The notes beneath the pieces are model-generated. The model saw only the letters and a list, made by a program, of their open reading frames with translations, did not search any database and was not told where the DNA came from. The translations under genes were made by a program, and so were the position numbers. Positions 57,401 to 64,000 of a stretch of 64,000 nt of DNA are shown here, one piece after another. The first letter of the stretch is position 1; every line of letters begins with the position of its first letter. Origin of the DNA: Tubiluchus corallicola (lineage: Eukaryota; Priapulida; Priapulimorpha; Priapulimorphida; Tubiluchidae); assembly GCA_030141605.1 (NCBI GenBank), contig JAQGDQ010000932.1, forward strand, positions 1 through 64,000. The letters are read 5' to 3'.

Positions 57401-59052
57401 GAATTTGAATTTTGAATTTAACTTTATTTCACGCTCACTGTTTACAGTATTATACATACAATCATACACAAATACCATTTACAAACAAACACTAAAATGT
57501 TAAACAATCTATAACCTAATTCTCTTAAATTAGCTAAACACACATTGAATTGAATTTTTGAATTTTGAAATTTGAATTTTTTGTTTAAAACGCGCCGAGT
57601 TTTAGTACAACACACTAAATATCGTACAGTAGCACTGTACTTCAGTTTTCGCTTTCGCAAACACGTGCGACACGCTCGCGGAATATTTTTGCTCTTGAAA
57701 ATCACGTTAGTTTGTGATGTAATCATTAATTGGGCTTGCCCGCCGTTAATTAAGTTTTTAGTCTATTATCTGATTATCGGAAACGCTTTTCCAGTATTAA
57801 TTGCGTTGAAATGTATACGGATGTGGGTGAATTTGAATGCTACACCAATTAAGAATTTTTTTGAATTTTTAATTCAACTTTTTATCCTACATTCAAGGTG
57901 TATTGTATAATCACATACAATCACGTAGTATATACATATAATCGCACACAAATTACAAGTACTCTTTACAAACAAACACAAAATACTAAACCATCTATAA
58001 CCTAATTCTTCTACCATATAAATAAAATAAAAAATAATAATCATGTATATAAGATTGATCGCTATTTAGCATGTATACTTGACGTGTACCTAATATCACT
58101 GTTACACAGCTGGTTCACAATAGCGTTACTACTGTTTATTATCCTGATATACAAGCTAAACACACATTTACTTACATACAGGCTAAACACACTTTCTTAC
58201 ATACAGGCTAAACACACTATTACTTACATACAGGCTAGACACACATTTACTTACATACAGGCTAGACACACATTTACTTACATACAGGCTAAACACACAT
58301 TTACTTACATACAGGCTAAACACACATTTACTTACATACAGGCTAAACACACATTTACTTACATACAGGCTAGACATACATTTACTTACATACAGGCCCG
58401 TGGCAATTGTTAGTATATGTAGTTTGTACTAGAGAGAAAAGAAATATATAAGAAAGTGAAAAAGGAAAAGGTAAGGTAGGTCAGCAAGAATAGGACAGCA
58501 TTAAAAAAAAGTAGTTTGGAGAAAGAGGGTCATGGGAGCAGGTTCACACATCATAGCTTTAGTTTTTTGAGAGGTGATTTTATTTCATTTTTGTAAAAGT
58601 GTAATTAGTAATTATAAATGGTTGTGCTAATGGAGAGAATTTTTTATACTTATATTTATAATATTTTGCAAGCATGTTATGAAGGAGTCATTTTATATAC
58701 AAGAACATTTTAAACAGTGATGCAAACTTTCCTTCTGTAATTAGACGTCATTGGCGTATTTGTTATATCGTTAATTGTTTTTTTTGTTGTGTGTCATGAG
58801 TTATTGTATTATTTGTATTAATTTTTGATGTGTATATGAACTTTGTGAAGTTTGAAATAAAATATTAAATCTAAATCTAAATTATCTTTAATATGCAATA
58901 TTATTCTTTTGTGTGCTTGCAGAGACTTGCCGTTTGAACCGAAACCATCACTCTATCCCGTTGCTGAATATTTGATCCGGGATTGTGTCAAGTATTGTCC
59001 CGTACAGATCTGCGCACTGTGCAAGCAAAAGTGCTTCCCGGATGATCCAAAA
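48424..59052 (+). CDS. RWD/UBC-like domain protein with Cys-rich C-terminal exon (partial, first exon split by a transposon)
   Basis: Exons: 48424-48439 plus 48947-49027 (one exon interrupted by a hAT-like element), 49164-49278, 51637-51805, 54356-54573, 56998-57108, 58923-59052. All phases agree, giving about 280 aa. An in-frame TGA lies just before the ATG. The protein starts MDAAKVFPLQWKK. A first alpha/beta unit contains FIDDELAEVREKC and TVCIQFTEQYP. A second contains GTVILKLFQGAYCLDVRIGI followed by PDDYPLEPIGIEF, the hydrophobic strand plus YP-P turn typical of RWD/UBC folds. The last exon has VKYCPVQICALCKQKCFPDD, a possible zinc site that suggests a link to ubiquitin ligases (inference). 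I do not recognise the orthologue. A phase-compatible but weak terminal exon is 60223-60348. As read, the insertion stops translation after 28 codons. Confidence 0.8.
48440..48938. mobile_element. hAT-like element, family K copy 3, inserted in a coding exon
   Basis: 499 bp with inverted ends cagggatgagaa and ttctcatccctg, flanked by a perfect 8-bp target duplication ggctaaag (48432-48439 and 48939-48946). Removing the element and one octamer restores an open exon from the ATG at 48424 to the donor at 49028. The interior carries a direct repeat of ttatgcatgaaacaaggtaa. No transposase is encoded. Confidence 0.93.
49330..49680 (+). mobile_element. Dispersed repeat family E, copy 3
   Basis: Matches 26750-27280 in the same orientation from the tatataagattcgaggc block to the agcctgcaga end, with a shorter interior. 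Confidence 0.75.
49905..50105. repeat. CA/GCACACA-rich microsatellite
   Basis: An alternating CA array with agcatgcacgc variants, so both strands contain Z-DNA-prone purine/pyrimidine alternation (known property of CA/CG runs). Confidence 0.93.
50365..50740 (+). mobile_element. MITE family D, truncated copy 3
   Basis: Begins at gcgtgcttgcaaaccaaaat and matches the left half of 21940-22650 up to the block caaactccggtagc. The right terminal repeat is absent. Confidence 0.75.
50861..51043. mobile_element. Small Tc1/mariner-like MITE
   Basis: Ends cagtcaaatcctcgttata and tataaagacgtttgattg are imperfect inverted repeats, followed by TA on the right. A C10 run sits near the left end. Confidence 0.6.
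51200..51550. repeat. GA-rich array
   Basis: Purine array of gagagaga and gggaggga blocks upstream of the third exon of the RWD-like gene. Frames of Arg/Glu on one strand and Leu/Ser/Pro on the other are artefacts. Confidence 0.95.
51855..52330. repeat. GAT-rich imperfect array
   Basis: Repeats of gatgataaagatggatg with gatgatgat runs, within an intron of the RWD-like gene. Confidence 0.92.
52560..53130 (+). mobile_element. Dispersed repeat family C, copy 3
   Basis: Near-full-length relative of 5180-5760: aatgacttacgtgaaagaat at its left end and gaaaaatcatcctg at its right end occur in both. Confidence 0.8.
53356..53848. mobile_element. Tc1/mariner (pogo/Tigger)-like MITE, 493 bp
   Basis: Left end cagtcatacctcggtttt and right end aaaatcgaggtatgactg are inverted repeats. 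The right flank is TA; the left is TG, a possible mutated TA. No transposase frame. Confidence 0.82.
55097..55522. mobile_element. Tc1/mariner (pogo/Tigger)-like MITE, 426 bp
   Basis: Left end cagtcgaccctcgttaaacc and right end ggtttaatgagggttgactg are inverted repeats with a TA on each side (55095-55096 and 55523-55524), the target duplication expected for this superfamily. The interior has further ccggac motifs. Confidence 0.9.
55530..56740. other. Intronic stretch, nothing recognised
   Basis: Part of the intron between the 54356 and 56998 exons; no exon or shared repeat seen. Confidence 0.5.
56750..56942. repeat. Short-unit array of cactaatgttactaatgt
   Basis: Irregular tandem repeats of gtcactaa and tgttactaat, ending about 55 bp before the exon at 56998. 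Confidence 0.92.
57185..58040. repeat. Complex inverted repeat with a long central hairpin
   Basis: Sequence at 57191-57285 recurs inverted at about 57905-58025 (and partly at 57430-57540), with ttagattatagatggttta-type blocks. Inside, 57296-57424 is a near-perfect palindrome. Its left arm runs from aagttaaattcaaaatt to ttcgctttggtaatt and the right arm repeats this in reverse complement around a loop of about 25 bp. Confidence 0.85.
57580..57830 (+). mobile_element. Dispersed repeat family C, copy 4 (partial)
   Basis: Matches the middle of 5180-5760 (ttttcgctttcgcaaacacg through tgcccgccgttaattaag), nested in the inverted-repeat region. Confidence 0.75.
58150..58398. repeat. 27-bp minisatellite, about nine copies
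   Basis: Unit ttacatacaggctaaacaca plus catttac. Because 27 is a multiple of three, both strands stay open and encode repeating YIQAKHTFT or SLYVSKCVF peptides. I found no splice sites joining it to the surrounding gene. Confidence 0.95.
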
Positions 59053-59179
59053 GTGAGTAGAAAGCTTTACAAAAACCTGGCTTCTTGATCCGAGTTGCCT
59101 TAATCTAAGTAGAACAACAATATTTGTATAAATGCACCCCAGCAGACTCGGTTATAAAATCTGAAAAAAAATTGCACTT

Positions 59180-59250
59180 CCACTTGGTGTTCGAACCCAG
59201 GGCCTTCTGCTATCCAGGCAGCTCTGCTAACCGCTACACCACAGGGGTAC
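59180..59250 (-). tRNA. tRNA-like sequence (probable pseudogene or SINE remnant)
   Basis: On the minus strand from about 59250: cccctgtggtgtagcggtta (A-box like), a stem-loop ctgc-ctggata-gcag with GGA in the anticodon position, and gggttcgaacac (B-box like). The T-stem has two mismatches and the acceptor stem pairs poorly, so I doubt it is a functional tRNA. Confidence 0.5.
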
Positions 59251-59259
59251 TCGGGGCCT

Positions 59260-59880
59260 GAATTTTTCGTTTTATTTTGCCAGAATCTGAGCAGATTCTA
59301 GGCCATCACTTTCCAGTGAGTTAAGAATTGAAATATGTCGAATTATGGTTATTGAAACAGTAAAGATTGAATTTTACTGAAAGTGATTTATTATGAGAAT
59401 TAATCACTATCAGTGCCGATGTCTTTTTCAAAATGAGACCTAAGATCTCAGAACAGTTTAGTTTACTTGCCTTTATCCAGATGCTTATAATATACACTAG
59501 TTGCCGCTTAATAGACTCACAGTTAATAGAATCAATCGCTTAATTAACTCAAAAACATCTGGAACTGGCAGCTTCTGTTCAGATATACATAAAAACTTTC
59601 GGTTATTGACTCAAATAACTCTGCATAATTGACTCAATATTTTTCTTTCGCAAGACACTTTTGTGTGACTAATAAGCTTTAATGACTTTCGTATCATTTT
59701 AATTTGGTTTTTTTTCTTATAATATACGTAGAAACAATCATGTTAAGTACCGTTTTGTTTGTAAGCAGGAACGTTCATCATAAGCTAATACGCTAGCCTA
59801 ATGGTTTCTTTGACCCGCCTGTCCACTGCAATTAGCCTCGTTACCCAAGAATTTCTGGACGCTAAACATTTAATCTCTTG
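59260..59880. other. Non-coding stretch
   Basis: Contains gttgccgcttaatagactca near 59499, which may be the end of a transposon; no partner end was identified. Confidence 0.4.
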
Positions 59881-60760
59881 TCTAGTGGTTTCCTTTTGAA
59901 GCTCTCGTTGCAAATCACGTTTTCAAACTTAATCAGTTACAACCAAAGATGCAGGTACAGTAATCAGCCAGTATTCCTTCATCCAGTAATCAGCCAATAA
60001 AAATGAAGTAGTCCACTTTGAAGGATTTTTTGTAATTTTTGCAAATAAACAGACGTGTAATTTAGAAAAGTATACTTTTTAATTTATAGCTAGTTCACTT
60101 ATACAAATTAATATTTCAAACTTGTATACTTGTATACCAGTAATACTACACCCATCGGTTAATAGGTTTTATATAAATTTAAGTGTACTGACATTAAATG
60201 CATTTTACTTCAATTCCAACAGCATTTTCTTAAGGAACAGTACTTTTCTTGGGAGGGAGAATCAATACTAAACTGGTGGAAAGGAATGATAGCAAAGTTA
60301 GAAGTGCAATACTCGCCCCTTCACCAACCCATGCTGTGTCGCTTTTGAAGCTCTAGCTGTCTTTGCCAGAAAGTTTGATCAGTTAGCTGTTGTTATTATG
60401 CCAGGACTGCAGGAACAGTGTAGTAAGTACGTCACAATTATAGCAAGCTGGAGCTTAGGCGAAACTACAGAGGAAGCTCCTCGCGGGTAAACACGTGCAC
60501 CACCAACAGCTTAAGCACGCCAAACACTAAATATTTTATGAGAATTTGTGTATCATACAACAACAGATTTTCAACGTTTTTATCATTATGAGACCTTTGT
60601 GAGCCAACTTCTTCGTGATAAAATGGGGCAGACGATTTTGAAGGAATTTTTGTGAATTTTCCAAATAAACAGACTGATCTGATTTAGAAAAGTATACTTT
60701 TTAATTTATTGCTAATTCACTTACATAAACTTATATTTTAAAATGTATTTTTTTTAATTT
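59880..60760. repeat. Local direct duplication (59880-60130 and 60340-60760)
   Basis: Blocks cttttgaagctct, gcaggtacagt/gcaggaacagt and gaaaagtatactttttaatt recur in the same order in both halves with moderate divergence. Confidence 0.7.
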
Positions 60761-60769
60761 TTAACTGCA

Positions 60770-61190
60770 CATCACAAGTTAGAAGAGTTAGCATCGAAAA
60801 TAAACGGCATTTGACCCCTGTGACAATACCATAACCTAGTGCAGGCATCTTTCCAACATAACTGTTTTCGTCATTTAATTAGACCGGTTCATTGTTATTG
60901 CTGAAAAGTGTCTTGTTGGCATAACTAACAGCTACAACAACGTAATTTGAATAAGTACATTAAGTGTACAAATGCTTTATCTATTAACTGTTGACCATTA
61001 TCTAGGCAAATATTATAGTTATTGACTAAAGCTAAAACAGAACAATTAGCATGAATGGTGGACAAAGCACTTATCACAGACACATGCAAACAATTACAAA
61101 CACGAAAAAACATCAGGTGTGACCTGGTTTCGTTCGCATCACACCTGCGTAAAGCGACATCTGTTGGCAGAAGACTTTCAGGTTCACAAA
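60770..61190. other. Spacer, nothing recognised
   Basis: No supported gene. The array motif cgacatctgttggcagaaga first appears near 61157. Confidence 0.5.
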
Positions 61191-62797
61191 GTTAGAATGC
61201 TTTTATGACATTAACAGAGAATTGATGGGCATCGACTGCATAAAGCGACACCTGTTGGCAGAAGACAGATATGACAAAGGGACACTGAGTTTGTTAGAGT
61301 TTTATGACACTAACAGAGAATTGATGGGCGTCGACTGCATAAAGCGACACCTGTTGGCAGAAGACATCCAAATATGACAAAGGGACACTGAATTTGTTAG
61401 AGAGTTTTTATGACACTAACAGAGAATTGATGGGCGTCGACTGCATAAAGCGACATCTGTTGGCAGAAGACTTTCAGATTCTCAAAGTTAGAATGTTTTA
61501 ACGGCATTAACAGAGAATTGATGGGCGTTGACTGCATAAAGCGACATCTGATGGCAGAAGACATCCAAATTTGACAAAGGGACACTGAGTTTGCTAGAGA
61601 GTTTTTATGACATTAACAGAGAATTGATGGGCGTTGACTGCATAAAGCGACATCTGATGGCAGAAGACATCCAAATTTGACAAAGGGACACTGAGTTTGC
61701 TAGAGAGTTTTTATGACATTAACAGAGAATTGATGGGCGTTGACTGCATAAAGCGACATCTGATGGCAGAAGACATCCAAATTTGACAAAGGGACACTGA
61801 GTTTGCTAGAGAGTTTTTATGACATTAACAGAGAATTGATGGGCGTCGACTGCATAAAGCGACATCTGTTGGCAGAAGACATCCATATTTGAAAAAAGGG
61901 ACACTGAGTTTGCTAGAGAGTTTTTATGACACTAACAGAGAATTGATGGGCGTCGACTGCATAAAGCGACATCTGTTGGCAGAAGACTTTCAGATTCTCA
62001 AAGTTAGAATGTTTTAACGGCATTAACAGAGAATTGATGGGCGTCGACTGCATAAAGCGACATCTGTTGGCAGAAGACATCCATATTTGAAAAAAGGGAC
62101 ACTGAATTTGCTAGAGAGTTTTTATGACATTAACAGAGAATTGATGGGCGTTGACTGCATAAAGCGACATCTGATGGCAGAAGACATCCAAATTTGACAA
62201 AGGGACACTGAGTTTGCTAGAGAGTTTTTATGACATTAACAGAGAATTGATGGGCGTCGACTGCATAAAGCGACATCTGTTGGCAGAAGACATCCATATT
62301 TGAAAAAAGGGACACTGAGTTTGCTAGAGAGTTTTTATGACACTAACAGAGAATTGATGGGCGTCGACTGCATAAAGCGACATCTGTTGGCAGAAGACTT
62401 TCAGATTCTCAAAGTTAGAATGTTTTAACGGCATTAACAGACAATTGATGGGCGTCGACTGCATAAAGCGACATCTGTTGGCAGAAGACATCCATATTTG
62501 AAAAAAGGGACACTGAATTTGCTAGAGAGTTTTTATGACATTAACAGAGAATTGATGGGCGTCGACTACATAAAGCGACACCTGTTGGCAGAAGACATCC
62601 ATATTTGAAAAAAGGGACACTGAATTTGCTAGAGAGTTTTTATGACATTAACAGAGAATTGATGGGCGTCGACTGCATAAAGCGACATCTGTTGGCAGAA
62701 GACATCCATATTTGAAAAAAGGGACACTGAATTTGCTAGAGAGTTTTTATGACATTAACAGAGAATTGATGGGCGTCGACTGCATAAAGCGACATCT
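61150..62797. repeat. 1.6-kb minisatellite with 106-bp and 91-bp units, about 16 copies
   Basis: Copies of gagaattgatgggcg begin near 61217, 61316, 61422, 61513, 61619, 61725, 61831, 61938, 62029, 62136, 62242, 62349, 62440, 62547, 62654 and 62761. Most spacings are about 106 bp; three are 91 bp, where the block catccaaatttgac is replaced by tttcagattctcaaag. The alternation suggests higher-order units. Confidence 0.96.
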
Positions 62798-62814
62798 TAT
62801 TGCACTTCAGTTCT

Positions 62815-62975
62815 TATTGTTTATCGAAATCGTATCGCAAATCCTTATCGTTTATCGAAATCGTATCGCAAATCCTTATCGTTTATCGAAATCGTATCGC
62901 AAATCCTTATCGTTTATCGAAATTGTATCGCACGTCTTTATCGTTTATCGAAATTGTATCGCAATTCTTGTATCA
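62815..62975. repeat. 31-bp minisatellite, about five copies
   Basis: Unit tatcgaaatcgtatcgcaaa plus tccttatcgtt, starting near 62822, 62853, 62884, 62915 and 62946. It ends 45 bp before the GPCR start codon. Confidence 0.95.
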
Positions 62976-63019
62976 ATTCTTATTGCTACTAGAAACGTTT
63001 AAAACAAGATTCCTTAAAG

Positions 63020-64000
63020 ATGTCGAAGTGGCTAAAAGAAGAAGGTTTAAACATGACTGCTCTCCACAACGTAACGTATATGAATGAAAGTGACATTTTT
63101 ACTCGGAACACTGGTATCAGTAACCCCGGTACCACAATCATTTGCATCATCAAAGTTGTGTTCAACCTGCTCGGTGTTTATGTCACTGTTTCAAATTTGC
63201 TAGTCGTCGTCGCTGTCATTAAATATAGGAACTTGCAGAGTATTTCAAACTGGTTGGTGCTTAGCTTGGCATTGGCGGACGCAATTGTCGGCATAGCGGT
63301 AGTTCTGTTTTCTGTCGTGATGTTACAGAATGACTCTCCTGTTCCGATCCGTGCTTGTTTACTCGTGAATGTTTTATTGTTGATGTGCTCTTGTTGTTCC
63401 ATGGTAACTATTGCCTCGATTTCGGTCGAACGTTACATTGCCGTAGCGCATCCGTTTCTCTATCCACGAGTTATCCAATCTCGACGTGTTTTTGCCGCGA
63501 TCGTTACGACGTGGATATATTCCATTTCCTACGCACTGATGTCTCTGTATAATCATCGTATAACAAGTCCACGCGTCTGTTGTTCGCTTCATAATATGAT
63601 GGATCCCGCATACTTCAGATTTGCCAGCTTCACCGGCTTCATGTTGATGGCAATGCTCGCCGCTGCCTACGCCAGAATCATGCTAATTGCAAGACGCCAC
63701 CAACGGCAGATTCAATCAAGTTTGCAACAGCCAAGTTCTCAACTTCTGCAGAATATCAAAGCTGCAAAGATAATGCTCATCATTACCGGGACAGTTGTCA
63801 TTTGCTGGACACCCGTTAATATAAGTTTCTTGTTTTTGGTGAAATCAGTGCGTGGAAAGGAATATTTATATGTGGAAGTTTTCTGCTATGTATTGGCTTG
63901 TATAAACTCGATGGCTAATCCACTAATTTACGCTTGGAAACACGAAAATTTTAAGACAGCTTTCACGCACATATTGAAGTGCAAAAAGGGACGACCGCGT
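63020..64000 (+). CDS. Rhodopsin-family (class A) G protein-coupled receptor, partial at 3' end
   Basis: 327 codons open to the window edge with no intron. The ATG at 63020 is the first after an in-frame TAG at 62990. The extracellular N-terminus has N-glycosylation sites at N11, N17 and N22. Class A landmarks: SNLLVVVAV in TM1, LALADAIVG in TM2 (D87), C113 at the top of TM3, ERY at 137-139, W165 in TM4, CC at 187-188 in loop 2, Y217 in TM5 without the usual proline, CWTP at 262-265 in TM6, NPLIY at 300-304 in TM7, then a basic helix-8 region. It acts at the plasma membrane as a receptor coupled to G proteins (family knowledge). The short N-terminus and loops resemble amine, adenosine or melanocortin-type receptors, but the ligand cannot be inferred. 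TM3 lacks the aspartate of aminergic receptors. Confidence 0.93.
   Translation, partial: MSKWLKEEGLNMTALHNVTYMNESDIFTRNTGISNPGTTIICIIKVVFNLLGVYVTVSNLLVVVAVIKYRNLQSISNWLVLSLALADAIVGIAVVLFSVVMLQNDSPVPIRACLLVNVLLLMCSCCSMVTIASISVERYIAVAHPFLYPRVIQSRRVFAAIVTTWIYSISYALMSLYNHRITSPRVCCSLHNMMDPAYFRFASFTGFMLMAMLAAAYARIMLIARRHQRQIQSSLQQPSSQLLQNIKAAKIMLIITGTVVICWTPVNISFLFLVKSVRGKEYLYVEVFCYVLACINSMANPLIYAWKHENFKTAFTHILKCKKGRPR

Noticed and set aside
60223-60348. Candidate terminal exon of the RWD-like gene (starts HFLKEQYFSW, ends at TGA)
   Set aside because: The phase fits, but the end overlaps a local duplication and there is no family similarity I can recognise; kept only as a possibility.
61150-62797. 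Possible CRISPR-like array
   Set aside because: The units are contiguous long minisatellite repeats without short repeats separated by unique spacers, in a eukaryotic context.

Overview
The window is invertebrate animal nuclear DNA. It is AT-rich, its genes are split by canonical GT/AG introns (with one GC-AG), and the introns and spacers are full of microsatellites, minisatellites and transposon relics. I cannot name the species. No bacterial, organellar or viral gene organisation is visible.

Four host genes can be supported by joining exons with matching splice phases. (1) An annexin on the minus strand, 14591 down to 7288, has eight coding exons and 308 residues. A 2.48-kb block holding its exons 5 and 6 is present a second time, nearly identical, beyond its stop codon. 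(2) An AGGF1 orthologue (coiled coil, OCRE, FHA, G-patch) lies on the plus strand from 23879 to 41164. (3) A gene on the plus strand from 48424 to at least 59052 encodes an RWD/UBC-like protein with a cysteine-rich C-terminal exon. Its first coding exon is split by a 499-bp hAT-like element with a perfect 8-bp target duplication. (4) A rhodopsin-family GPCR starts at 63020 and is open to the window end.

The rest is repeat landscape. Positions 1-7700 hold inverted copies of two blocks around the duplicated annexin exons. Positions 14.1-19 kb hold CT-rich arrays and a decayed LINE reverse transcriptase. Two SINEs with a 5S rRNA head lie at 19.2-19.5 and 37.05-37.6 kb. Two copies of a 0.73-kb terminal-inverted-repeat element (20.9 and 44.8 kb) carry promoter-like motifs and an ATG followed by a splice donor. 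Three hAT-like elements lie at 45.9-48.9 kb, and several Tc1/mariner-like and other MITE families recur in 2-4 copies. Upstream of the GPCR lies a 1.6-kb minisatellite.

The genes are unrelated in function and show no operon-like arrangement. All domain calls come from reading translated exons by eye; no database search was possible.
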